This document shows, in pieces, positions 14,670 through 24,500 of a stretch of DNA of 64,000 bases (its first letter is position 1; each line of letters starts with the position of its first letter). Source of the DNA: CAWGMT01 sp963823675 (GTDB lineage Bacteria; Planctomycetota; Planctomycetia; Isosphaerales; Isosphaeraceae); NCBI GenBank assembly GCA_963823675.1, contig CAWGMT010000013.1:434001-498000 (forward strand), written 5' to 3'. Under the pieces are notes generated by a model. It saw nothing but the letters and a program-made list of their open reading frames with translations, made no database searches and was not told the DNA's origin. The position numbers and the translations under genes are program-made.

Positions 14670-16427
14670 TCAAGCCTCCACCACGACTTGATCGACGCAA
14701 CGTGCCTGGCAACTGAGAATCACGTTGTTCAGTCGATCGACGGGATCGAGGGCGTCTTGCACATCCATGACGACGTGTCCGGCGAGGAGCTTCGTTTTGC
14801 ACTGGCCGCAGATGCCGGCGCGGCAATCATAGGCGATGTTGACACCCAGATCTTCCGAAGCTTCGAGCACCGTCTCGCCCGCGGAGACCTGCTTCGATTT
14901 ACCGACTCTTGCAAAGGTCACCGAGGCAAGAGCCGCCGGCGCTGACGAGAATGCTACCATCTCCGCCTCGGTTGCCGTCACACCGTTGCCCTCATACACA
15001 TCCGGGCCCGATGTCGATGCCGACGGCCGCGGCCGGCCGGCCGGCGCAAACGATTCGATCCTGATCTGCTCGTCGGGCACATCCAGCTCGTGGAGCATCT
15101 GGATGACCGAGTCCATCATTTCTTTCGGCCCGCAGATATGCACAAGGCGCTCCGAAAGCCGCGGGACGACCCGCTTGAGTAAGTCCGGGGAAATCCTGCC
15201 GCGCTCCCCTCGCCAACTCGTCCCCTCGTCGCGGGTGAGGGTTACCGTGACGCGCAGATTCGGGAACCGCCGCCTCAGGTAGTCGAGCTCTTCGCCGAAG
15301 ATGATGTCGGACTCGGTCTGCACGGCAAACACAAGGTGGATCTCCCCAGGCCATCCGAGGTCGGTCAAGTAGCGGATCTTGGCCATCAGCGGCGTGATGC
15401 CGACGCCGCCGCCGATCATCACGATGCTCTCGGCCTCGACCCCGGTGAACGTGAATCGGCCCGCGGGCGCAGACACATCGAGCAAGCTCCCAGGAAGGAC
15501 GGCGTCGTGCAGGTGCCGCGACGCCAATCCACGCTCCTCTCGTTTCACCGTCAACTCGCAATACGCGACACGGGTAGGCGACGAGGCGATGGTGTAGGAG
15601 CGGTTCACCTTCTTGCCGGCGACCATGAGCGAGAGGTTCAGATACTGGCCGGGCAGAAAGTCGAACGGCAACCGGGTGGCCTCGGGCGGGACGAGTCGGA
15701 ACGTGCGTACCTCGGGCGTCTCGTCGAAGACCCGCGCGACCCTCAGTTGGCCCGACCAGAGCTTTGGCCTCACCGTCGGCTTGCCGCTGATTGCGTGCGT
15801 AGGCGCTGTGGCGGGGGCCGCTCTGAGCTTGTGATAAGCCGATCGGAGCTGCACGTAGTGGGCGATCGGTCGGTAGGCGAGTAGAGCCCCCAGCACGAGC
15901 GCGAATGCGACCGGCTGCGTGACGTCCGCCTTCACGAGCATGTAGTAGTGGACCACTCCGGCAACCGCGACGACATAGGCCAGCCGGTGCAGCGCCTTCC
16001 ATCGCTTGCCGCCCAGCCGCCTGATCATGCCGTCGGTCGACGTCACCGCCAGCGGCACCATTAGCACGAGCCCGAGCGTCCCCACCATCAGATAGGGACG
16101 CTTGGTGATCTCCGACAGGGTGCTGCTCGCGCTTGCGCCGCGGTCGAACCCGAAAAAGATCAAAAAATGGAGGCAGGCGTGAAAGAACGCGTACAGGCCC
16201 ATGATCCGACGGAACTGGCCCAGCCAGCTCCACCGGGTGATTCGACTCGCAGGCGTGACCACGAGTGTCAGGACCAGGAATATGAGCGAGAGAAGCCCGG
16301 TCGTCCGGATGGCGAAGTTGACCGGGTTGGCGCCGAGTTGGCCCCTCCAGGCATCCCAACCGAGGATGATGGCCGGGACGGCGCAGTTGAGGAGTACGAT
16401 AAATTTGGCGAATGGAGTGACCTTCAT
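14670..16427 (-). CDS. msrQ: MsrQ-like haem membrane protein fused to flavin reductase and 2Fe-2S ferredoxin domains
   Basis: 585 aa from ATG 16427, chosen because the MsrQ start (MKVTPFAKFIVLL) begins there, 14 bases after the msrP stop. Residues 1-200 form a six-helix ferric-reductase-like domain with membrane histidines. Residues about 225-325 hold an FAD domain with RSYTIASSP, then an NAD(P)H domain with GGGVGITPL. At about 535-585 is a plant-type 2Fe-2S site (CRAGICGQC ... SCQARC). MsrQ normally passes electrons to periplasmic MsrP; this fusion would let one polypeptide take electrons from NAD(P)H to the membrane haem. The pair repairs oxidised methionine in envelope proteins. The domain order is clear; the electron route is inferred. 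Confidence 0.88.
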   Translation of the reverse strand: MKVTPFAKFIVLLNCAVPAIILGWDAWRGQLGANPVNFAIRTTGLLSLIFLVLTLVVTPASRITRWSWLGQFRRIMGLYAFFHACLHFLIFFGFDRGASASSTLSEITKRPYLMVGTLGLVLMVPLAVTSTDGMIRRLGGKRWKALHRLAYVVAVAGVVHYYMLVKADVTQPVAFALVLGALLAYRPIAHYVQLRSAYHKLRAAPATAPTHAISGKPTVRPKLWSGQLRVARVFDETPEVRTFRLVPPEATRLPFDFLPGQYLNLSLMVAGKKVNRSYTIASSPTRVAYCELTVKREERGLASRHLHDAVLPGSLLDVSAPAGRFTFTGVEAESIVMIGGGVGITPLMAKIRYLTDLGWPGEIHLVFAVQTESDIIFGEELDYLRRRFPNLRVTVTLTRDEGTSWRGERGRISPDLLKRVVPRLSERLVHICGPKEMMDSVIQMLHELDVPDEQIRIESFAPAGRPRPSASTSGPDVYEGNGVTATEAEMVAFSSAPAALASVTFARVGKSKQVSAGETVLEASEDLGVNIAYDCRAGICGQCKTKLLAGHVVMDVQDALDPVDRLNNVILSCQARCVDQVVVEA

Positions 16428-16441
16428 TCTTGCCGCCCGCC

Positions 16442-17425
16442 TCAGAAGTTTGCCCGCAGGTCCATACCCGAATAGAGATGGGCCACCTGGTCGCCATAGC
16501 CGTTGAACATGAGCGTCGGCCGGCGACCCGACTCGCCGATCCGTTGCTCGGTCGCTTGACTCCATCGCGGGTGGTCGACCTCGGGGTTGACGTTGGAGAA
16601 GAACCCGTACTCGTTCGGGGCGCTCACGTTCCAGGTCGTCGCGGGCCGCGTTGACTGGAGCGTGATCTTCACAATCGACTTGATTCCCTTGAAGCCGTAT
16701 TTCCAAGGCACCACCAGCCGGATCGGCGCACCGTTTTGGGCGGGCAGCTCGCGCCCGTACAGACCGACCGCCAGGAGCGTCAGCGGGTGCATCGCTTCGT
16801 CCATCCGCAGGCCCTCGATGTACGGCCAGGAAAGGACGTCTCCCTTCTGCCCGGGCATTCGTTTGGGGTCGAGCAGGGTCTCAAGAGCGACGTATTCGAC
16901 GCCACCCATCGGCTCGACACGCTCGAGCAGCTTGGCCAGCGGGAATCCCGACCAGGGGATCACCATCGACCACCCCTCGACGCAACGCATGCGGTACACT
17001 CGCTCTTCCAGCGGCATCGAGGTCAAGAGCTCGTCAAGATCGAACACCCGCGGCTTGTGCACCATCCCACCCACGGCGACTTGCCAGGGCTTCGACACGA
17101 ACCCGGCCGCGGCGGCTGCGACGCTTTCCTTGTCGGTCGAGAACTCGTAGAAGTTGTTGTAGTTGCTGATGCTCAGCAATGGGGTCATCGGCTCGTCGAC
17201 GCGAAATCCGCTCGCAATGCCCGCAGGCGCGTCCAGCGAGGGGCGCAGGCCCGCCAACAAGGGCGTGTCGACCTGCGCCGAACCAACCCGATTGAGGCGG
17301 CGGTAGACCCATCCGGTCGTGACCAGGCTTGCCGCCGCGACACTCAGCTTCATAAACGCCCGGCGGTTGACGTACGCCGACAGGGGTGTAATCTCACTCG
17401 GGGGGACTTGATTCATACCTCTCAT
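16442..17425 (-). CDS. msrP: MsrP, periplasmic molybdopterin methionine sulfoxide reductase catalytic subunit
   Basis: 327 aa from ATG 17425, chosen for the gaggg RBS about 7 bases upstream; GTG 17446 and ATG 17416 are alternatives. The N-terminus carries a twin-arginine signal (NRRAFMKLSVAAASLV), so it is exported folded with its cofactor. The molybdenum-ligating cysteine sits in YRMRCVEGW (Cys148). Further family motifs are NNFYEFSTDK, VPWKYGFKGIKSI and the end ATEQRIGESGRRPTLMFNGY. It reduces methionine sulfoxide in periplasmic proteins using electrons from MsrQ, encoded immediately downstream. Confidence 0.93.
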   Translation of the reverse strand: MRGMNQVPPSEITPLSAYVNRRAFMKLSVAAASLVTTGWVYRRLNRVGSAQVDTPLLAGLRPSLDAPAGIASGFRVDEPMTPLLSISNYNNFYEFSTDKESVAAAAAGFVSKPWQVAVGGMVHKPRVFDLDELLTSMPLEERVYRMRCVEGWSMVIPWSGFPLAKLLERVEPMGGVEYVALETLLDPKRMPGQKGDVLSWPYIEGLRMDEAMHPLTLLAVGLYGRELPAQNGAPIRLVVPWKYGFKGIKSIVKITLQSTRPATTWNVSAPNEYGFFSNVNPEVDHPRWSQATEQRIGESGRRPTLMFNGYGDQVAHLYSGMDLRANF

Positions 17426-18140
17426 CACAGAACCCTCATAGCCCACGATGCGTCATTGCATCGAACCGGAACCAGATTACCAAGCGTCGAGGTCGAGCAA
17501 GGCTGCCACTCGATCATGAGCATGCGAGACTCCCGTTTCGACGCTGCTCTCTATTGCAATCGCGATGCCAAGCGACGAATCTGGACAGGTCCCGTCAGCG
17601 CAAACGGAGGCGTAGCATCGGTTTGATTTCGCCGGCCATTCTACCCGAGCCGTTTAGCCGGACGCGTTCAAGCGACAGTCGCTACGAAATGTCGTGGGCG
17701 CCACGAGCGCTCGTGAGAGGTAGCGGATCTGGGCCGAGCTCGGCATCGATTACGTCCCTGTGCGTGGCCACGTCTGCGTGGCCGTTGTTCAACTCGCGCG
17801 ACGTTACCGTTGCCATGCAAAGTGACCGTGATGGCTTTGCGGCAAAAACTTTCGATTTCAGAAAACCTTCCACTGCCTGGCGAATCGGAGATGCGGGCGG
17901 TAAAGAGCCAGGACAGGCAGATCAAAACGTGGCCTCGACGGCTGGATTGGCTTGACCTCGGTTGAGTCGGTTCCAGACCCCTCGTGGAACGAGCCAATCG
18001 TTCCCGATCGCTGAACAAGACCGGAATTCTCGGATTGGGCGCAGAAACCGACGTCGCCGGTCGTTCGTTCCGCTCAAGGCGCGCAGGGAATCACGCGCCC
18101 GATCCCAAAATCGGCTCGCGATCGGACCATCGTGCCCTCG
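17426..18140. other. Intergenic region without a recognisable gene
   Basis: About 700 bases between msrP and transposase debris. Short frames exist on both strands (for example 17554-17955 and 17682-17873), but none has protein-like composition or a known motif. The last 150 bases (from about 17990) resemble the sequence around 13560-13670, so the repeated transposase-associated block probably begins here. Confidence 0.5.
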
Positions 18141-18490
18141 TCAGGTCGCCACGCATCCGCCCAGGTTCGGCACTCGTCGCAGGCCCAGGCGCCCGGCGAC
18201 TTCTCGAAGGCGCTGCCGGCTGGCCGCGAAGAAGCGGCCGAAGAGGCTCCCCTTGCTCAGTTTCTCCAGCCGCGCCTGCCACGTCTCCGCGCTGCTCTCG
18301 AGCCGATCGAAGATCGCCGCCACTTCACGGGAGAACGCCGCCTTGCCCTCGCGAAATGGCCGGCCAGTGTAATCAACCAGCAGCAGGTAGTTGCCAAGGG
18401 AGAGTCCTTCAAGCATCCCTTCCCGCGGTGAATCCAGCCGGCGCCGATCCTCGATCGGACAGAGCCAGTGCGATTCCCCCAGCCGTGCCG
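18141..18490 (-). pseudogene. C-terminal remnant of a Y1 (REP-associated) transposase
   Basis: The minus-strand frame reads ESHWLCPIEDRR, REGMLEGLSLGNYLLLVDYT, GRPFREGKAAFS and then the tail SKGSLFGRFFAASRQRLREV ending NLGGCVAT, with its stop at 18141-18143. This is the longest of three copies of the tail of one transposase family. The catalytic HUH and Tyr region is missing. The DNA is closely similar to 13577-13790. Confidence 0.7.
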
Positions 18491-18553
18491 ATGGGCGAGT
18501 CGTTGTCTCCCGCGAATCGCGATCGTTCGACCAGATCGGTGTGAAGTCAGAGC

Positions 18554-18680
18554 TTCACCGCCAAGGCGCGAAGAGCGCCAAGAAATACGGCGATCCCGCT
18601 CATCAATCATTAACCGTGCGATTGATGCCGTACATTCACTGCTTCTTCCCTTCGCGTTCTTGGCGTCCTCGCGGTAGTAA
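18554..18680. repeat. MITE-like imperfect inverted repeat
   Basis: The left arm ttcaccgccaaggcgcgaag (18554-18585) is imperfectly complementary to the right arm ending ttggcgtcctcgcggt (18643-18680). About 60 bases lie between the arms. Repeats with such gcca-aggcgc-gaag arms are scattered between genes in many high-G+C bacteria. No gene inside. Confidence 0.5.
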
Positions 18681-18747
18681 GATCAATCGGCTAAACCGCT
18701 TGCGTGTGAGATGCCCGAAAACCGCGGATCCGAGCTCCGTACCGTCG

Positions 18748-18860
18748 TCAGGTCGCCGGGCATCCGCCCAGTTTTGGCGCCCGGCGCAGCCCCAGGGGCG
18801 CGGCGACTTCTCTGAGGCGCTGCTGGCTTGCCGCGAAGAAGCGCCCGAAATGTCCTCCGT
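18748..18860 (-). pseudogene. Third copy of the Y1 transposase C-terminal tail
   Basis: The minus strand reads HFGRFFAASQQRLREVAAPL, then GLRRAPKLGGCPAT and a stop at 18748-18750, clearly homologous to the tails at 13670 and 18141. Only about 35 codons remain. Confidence 0.6.
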
Positions 18861-18935
18861 CTTGTCGGTGTCGGTGTCAGCGACATACAGGTACAGCTCA
18901 TCGAGGTAAGTAAACGAAGCCAGCGCCTTGTTGGG

Positions 18936-18999
18936 GAGCAGAAACCCGGACGCGATTAATTTCCCTCGAGCAGAAACCCGGACGCGATTAATTTCCCTC
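18936..18999 (+). repeat. Perfect 32-bp tandem duplication
   Basis: Two identical 32-base units, 18936-18967 and 18968-18999, each beginning gagcagaaacccggacgcg. They lie just upstream of the truncated winged-helix gene. A recent slippage duplication or a deletion footprint are both possible. Confidence 0.95.
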
Positions 19000-19051
19000 G
19001 CGTCCGCGAGGCGACAATACAAATCGCGTCCCTGTTTCCGTCCCCGAGACG

Positions 19052-19609
19052 GTGATCAACGAGCCCAAAGAGTTCTTCGTCCATCGGCCTCGACTCAAGA
19101 ATAACGGGACGGAGGAGGTGGGCTGGTTTGCGATGAGCAAGGGTGTGGCCAATTTGTACCGGTACGCGCAGGTTAGCCAGCGGGCTAACGATCGTTATCT
19201 GGAGGCGCTCGCGGTCGTCAACGACGTGGGGGTCGGCCAGAGGGAGTTAGATTGCCGATGCGCGCCGGTCTCTTTTCAAGGGCGGAGACGTCGCGGTTTG
19301 CAGCCGCTTTCACGTGACGATCAGGCCCTGTTTCAAGCCGTGCTCCGGGGTGAACACACCGTGCGCGGCTTTCGCAATGGTGAGGTGGCCGAACGGTTGT
19401 ACGGTCCCAGACCAAAAGACCCTGCGGAACGGCGCAGGCGATCCGGGCAAATGAGTCGCCGGATCAGCCTGCTGCGTGCTCACGGCTTGGTCGCGAAGTA
19501 TCCGCGCTCGAGGCGCTACCGCGTGACGCGCGCCGGTCAACGTTTTATGAGCACGGCAATCCATGCTCGCGCCAAGTTGTTTGCATGGGACTTTGGTCGA
19601 CCGGAGTAG
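19052..19609 (+). CDS. N-terminally truncated winged-helix-like protein
   Basis: 185 aa in this frame; protein-like sequence continues a few codons upstream (ETVINEPKEFFVHRP), so the original gene was longer and has been cut by the repeat-rich sequence before it. The C-terminal half (DDQALFQAVLRGEHTVRGFRNGEVAERL, then MSRRISLLRAHGLVAKYPRS and RRYRVTRAGQRFM) looks like a winged helix. The N-terminal half (VGWFAMSKGVANLYRYAQVS) matches a type of uncharacterised planctomycete protein I have met before but cannot name. It is probably a mobile-element-associated DNA-binding protein, now a remnant. Confidence 0.5.
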   Translation: MINEPKEFFVHRPRLKNNGTEEVGWFAMSKGVANLYRYAQVSQRANDRYLEALAVVNDVGVGQRELDCRCAPVSFQGRRRRGLQPLSRDDQALFQAVLRGEHTVRGFRNGEVAERLYGPRPKDPAERRRRSGQMSRRISLLRAHGLVAKYPRSRRYRVTRAGQRFMSTAIHARAKLFAWDFGRPE

Positions 19610-19796
19610 TACATCCCGTCACCCTCGCGCAACCGGATTTGCGCGCTCACCGTCGCTGCTGCGCAACCGGTGCGCACGGAGAACATTTGCGCGCGGAACG
19701 ATCATCTGAAAACCGTATCATTTTACGACGGGCATATCCGCTCCCAGTTCATCCAAGTCTATCGTGTTGACCAACCAACCGAGAATTGAGCATGTG

Positions 19797-20102
19797 TCAT
19801 GCCCACCACTTCCTCATGTCCTCGATGGCGCGGAACATCTCGCGGATGGCCTCCGGTCCTCCAAGCGTCGCAATTACGAGAGCAAGCGTACGCATGTCAA
19901 GTAGAAGGTCCTTACGCGAGAAGCGTGCGCTATCCCCGATTCCGGACCAGAGCGTCCTGAGCGAAAAATTGTCAATTTGCATTATGGCGATTGCGAGCTT
20001 AACGATACTATCAATTCGCATCTTAAAATCATTTATCTTTCTGATCGATTGCAATGACTCGTTGACCGCTGTTACCCACTCGGCCTCGGGTAGCATGGGC
20101 AA
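19797..20102 (-). pseudogene. C-terminal frame of the giant STAND protein
   Basis: 101 codons that complete the repeat protein encoded at higher coordinates. Upstream of the ATG the same frame reads AIGSDTRRAEALTQVLPMLPE, a typical repeat unit, showing that it continues the 20134-21447 frame after an indel in the ggcgcgcgcc run at about 20145-20157. The last about 80 residues (INDFKMRIDSIVKLAIAIMQ ... MFRAIEDMRKWW) form a non-repeat helical cap. Confidence 0.6.
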
Positions 20103-20133
20103 TACCTGGGTCAGCGCCTCCGCACGTCTGGTG

Positions 20134-21447
20134 TCACTTCCGATGGCGCGCGCCGCGTCTCAGCGCGTCCCGCACGACCGTCGCATGCTCCGGTTCAGGC
20201 CGGAGGATGGCTAGTTGAGCCAGTGCCTCCGCGCGTGTAACCTCGTTCCCTACGGCCCGCGCAGCCGCAAGCACCTCGCGTACGGCGGTCTCTCGCTCGT
20301 GCTCGGGCAGCAACGGCGCTAGGCCAGTGAGCGCCTTTGCATATGTGGCCTCGTTTCCAGCGTCCCGCGCGGCGGCGAGTGCGTCCCGCGCGACGGTCAC
20401 TCGCTCGCGTTCTGGCAGCGAGCGCGCCAGCTCCGTGAGCGCCTCCGCGCGTTTGGCGTCGTTCCCGATATTTCGCGCAAGTGCATGAGCATCGGCCGGC
20501 CCTCGAAGTTCGGCCAGAGGCCGGAGCAGCGCCGCAAGCGCTTCATCACGCCAGTCCTGAGCCCGGATCTCCCACACTGCGGCGAGCGCCTCGCGAACAG
20601 CCGTCTCGCGCTCGGGCTCGGGCAGTAGGGTCGCCAGCCGCGACAATGCAGTAGCGCGGTATAGTGATTCAGGAACATTCGTACGGTGACCTTTCGATTG
20701 ATCTGTATTTTCCTCAATCGTTCGGAGCGCGGCCAGCGCCTCCTGTACAGCAGCCTGACGCTCGGGTTCCGGTAAAAGTGGGGCCAGCCGACCAAGTACC
20801 TTTGACCGACGTTCTGTCCTTGCCCAGTCTTGCCGCGCCTGACGTTGTTGCTCTGGCGTGTGCCGAAGCGCCGAGTCGAGCAATGTCTCACGGCGTGCGA
20901 CCTCGTTTCTGGTGGACCGCGCCAAGGCGAGCGCCTCGCGCGCGACGGTCGCTCGCTCACGCTCTGGCATCACGGAAGCCAAGCCCGCTAGCGCTTCTGC
21001 ACGCATTGCGTCGTCCCCGATGGTCCGGACTAGCTTCAACGCTTCGGCCGGCCCCTCAATCTCCGCTAGACGCGGAAGCAGCACCGCCAAGGCTTCCTCG
21101 CGCGAGTCCTGGACCCGAATCTCCCGCGCTGCTGCCACCGCCTCCGCCGCTGCGATTGCTCGGTCACGCTCCGACATCAGGAGTATAAGCGATGCTACAG
21201 CCCGAAAGCTGTGTGCCATCGTATCCGACGCGTCCTGCACGGCTCGATCCTGCCACGGCTCCGGCACGATGGATGCCACGCGAATCAGTCTTTCGACGCC
21301 GAGAAGAACATCCCGGATGCTCTTCGCCATCTTCGATGCCTCCTGCTCCAAATTCTGTCGCTCAGACGGCGGCAACAAAGGAGCCAGCCTTGCTAGCGCC
21401 TCGGACCGCTGGGCTTCAATTCCGGCGAGCCGCACGGACGACCACAC
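20134..21447 (-). pseudogene. Repeat-region frame of the giant STAND protein
   Basis: Protein sequence actually begins near 21640 in this frame (AIGNEARRAEALTGL) and runs to a premature stop at 20134. It carries about a dozen helical repeats of 32-36 residues with the pattern RAEALARLAPLLPEPERETA, then VREALAAAR. Such helix-turn-helix arrays are the usual sensor arm of STAND NTPases. It is joined to the preceding frame by a shift at a GC-rich run (21635-21656) and to the next frame at about 20150. Confidence 0.65.
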
Positions 21448-21514
21448 CTCCTGGATGGCCTGGCGCTGTGCTGAGTCGCTATGCGAGTCGGGGAAGGTAG
21501 GCTCAATCAGCGAC

Positions 21515-24500
21515 TTAGCGCCGATCGACCGTGCATCGGCCAGCGCCTCGCGAGCGGCGGTCTCTCGCTCGCTCCCGCTTAGCAGGGGGATAAGGCCTGT
21601 CAGCGCCTCCGCGCGCCGGGCCTCGTTCCCGATTGCCCGCGCTACGCGCGAGCGCGTCGGTCAGCCCGTGAGTTTCTGCCAAATGCGGAACCAGCGTCGC
21701 CAGAGCTCCCTCAGATGAATCCTGGACCCGAATCTCCCGGGCTGCGACCAGCGCCTCCCGCACGATGCTGTTTCGCTCGGGCTGGGACAGCAGGGGAGCC
21801 AGCCGGGCCAGCGCGTCAGCGCGTTTGGCATTGTTCGTGATGGCCCGCGCGTCCGTGAGCGCCTGTTGCACGGTCAACCCTCGCTCGGGGTCGGGCAACA
21901 TGGGTGCCAGTCGAGCTAGCGCCATCCATCGCTGCCCGCTGGTCCCTAGGGCATTGATCGAATTCCGCAACTCGGACGTTAGTTGTTTTGGGAACTTAAG
22001 AATTAACCGTTCAATGGCGCCTTGCTGATAACCGTCGTTTGCCATGGTCCGCGCAATTAATGAAATCTCCGGTAGTGCCAAATTCAGAGACGTTCGGTCG
22101 GTCAATTCGGCGGATGCACCAGGCTCGAGCAGGGAGGCATCCCCAGTGGAGACCGCCTCAGACGCGAGCGTGTCTCGCTTGGGCTGTGGCATAAACGGAG
22201 CCAGTTGCGCCAGAACCTCTGCGCGTGTCTCCTTGTGTGTGATGGTCCCAACCGAGGCGAGCTCTTCACGCGCTATGAGTTCCATGTCGGGCTCTGGCAG
22301 CACGGGAGCCAGGCGTGCCAAAACCCTGGCGCGCGTTACCCTGTCCCCGATCAATCGCGCAGCCGATAGCTCCTCCTGCACCGCAATCTCTCGGTCGGGC
22401 CTCGACATCAAGGGAGCCAGTTGCGCCACGGTCTCCGCGCGTGTTGCCCTGTCCGCGATGGCCCGGGCCGCGCAGAGCGCCTTGCGCGCGGCAATTGCCC
22501 GTTCCGGCTCTGGCAGCAAGTGGGCCAGCCAAATAAGGGCTTCGTCGATGTATTTCTCATCCCCGACAGTTTGGACCGCGTCGAGCGCTTTGCGCAACCA
22601 TGGTTCTGGTAACAAAGAGGAGAGAAAAGACAGGGCCTCAGACCGACTAGCTTCGTCTCTAATAACCCGAGCGCAATCTAGCGCTCTGCGGAGATTGCTC
22701 GTCCGTTCGTGCTGAGGTATGTGCGGAACCAGCGCAGCCAGTACTTTGGACCGTTGGACCTCGTCTTTGATCCTCCATGCGGACTCTAGAGCGCTTTGGA
22801 CAAGTTGAGAGCTCAGGCGCGGCGCCAAGGAGGCAATCGCCTCGGACCGGTACTTTTCATCCCCGATAGCCAGAGCCGTGTCCAACGCCTCCTGCAACCA
22901 CGGCTCGGGGAGTAAGGGAGCCAGTCGGACGATAGCCGTACTTTGATTGTGTTCGTTAAATGCGCCACGCGCAGCAGTTAGCGCTTCACGGAGCACCTGG
23001 CGTCGCCCCTGCTCGGGCAGCCACTGGCTGAGACCAGCAAGTGTGACTCCACGGTATCCCTCAGTCGGTATGGAGCGTGCAAGTGCTAGCGCCTCACGCT
23101 GGACTTTGTTTCGGCTTTGTTCGCACAGCCGTCGTGCGAGTGCAGCCAGCGCCTCCGCCCGATATCCCTCGTCTGCAATCATCGAAGTTGCGACCAGGGC
23201 CTCCTGCAGCAGGTCCTTCGGCAACAAGGGGGCCAGCGCTATAAGAGCTGTGGCTCGGTCCGCCTCGCTCCAAGCGCCGCGCGCGGCAGTCAGGGATTCA
23301 CGAAGCGGCTGCTGTCGATCTTGCTCCGGCAGGTAAGAGATCAGCCGGCTCAAGGCATTTATCCGCGGTCCTTCACCACGTATAGTCCCCGCGAGGTCAA
23401 TTGCTTCGGTAAGCGTTTTTCCCGACAAACTAGAGCCGATCGATCTAAGCAATGCGGCCAAACCCCATCCGTCCACGATGGACCGACCCACACTGAGAAC
23501 CTCTTCGATTGTCTCTAGCTGCTCCGGACCCATCTCAGTCGGCGTCAGCTTCGCGAGGGCCTCTGCACGATGTAAGAGGTCCGGCACTTGTCGGGCGTAG
23601 GCGATGCCTTGCGCACGCGGCCAAACACCTCTTTCCACGAGTGAGACCAAAAGGTCGGGCATGAAATTCCTGGCAAGACTATTAAGTGACGCGATAAGGA
23701 GCCCGTATCTGCATTGAAGTCCGACAGCGTTCAGCGACAACTGCGTCTCTTCAGCCTGCTCAGTCAACCTCCAGGCGCGTGCAACATCAGCTATGTAGCC
23801 TGCCGTCTGCCCGAGTTTTTCGCGGGATTGGTACCAGCCATTTCTACGATCCGTCGTTTCCTCCTGCAGAAGGCTGTGGATCAAAGAATTCCGCTGGCTT
23901 TTTTCTATATGCCATGTAAGATATGTGTGAATATACCCGTCATCAGCAATCGTATGCCATTTACCACCTCCAGTGAGGCGTCGATACCGCTCTAGTAGCA
24001 GCGAATGCGCTTCCGCAATCGTGAGTCCTAACCCCGGCAGCTCAAAGGGCGGTTTCGAACGAGAACAGTCTGTGAGCGTCGTTTTAGCCAGTTCATGCAC
24101 TAGATCGTGAAGGCGATATGTATGCGTACCATCGGGAAGGGGCACGCCCGGCAACAAAATGGCTTTGTCACGCAAGAGGCGCAGCGTGATCCGCGCGGAC
24201 GGTGCGTCTGTGGACCACAGAGTAGCGGCCATAGCGGCAGAAATTGTCACATCTTCGGGTAAGACGCCCAACCAAGCGAAGCATCTTAGCGATTCGCCAG
24301 AAAGCCTTCGCAGACTTATATTGAATGATCCCCTCAGGCTGAGTCGTTTGTAGCTAGCTTCGTCGGTTACCTCATGAGCACCTGGCAATTCGAGGGATTC
24401 TAGCCGACCGATTTCAGCCTTCAGATCGTCGAGCAATTCCCCCCAAGTTATTCCGTCAGCTACTTGAGCCGCGGCCAATTCCAAGGCCAATGGGAGATAT

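Noticed and set aside
19312..19325. A further parS site (tttcacgtgacg)
   Set aside because: Only the cacgtg core and part of one arm match; the palindrome is not extended.
20858..21718. Long plus-strand frames across the STAND repeats
   Set aside because: They are shadows of the repetitive minus-strand gene; Ser/Arg/Ala-rich with no family match.
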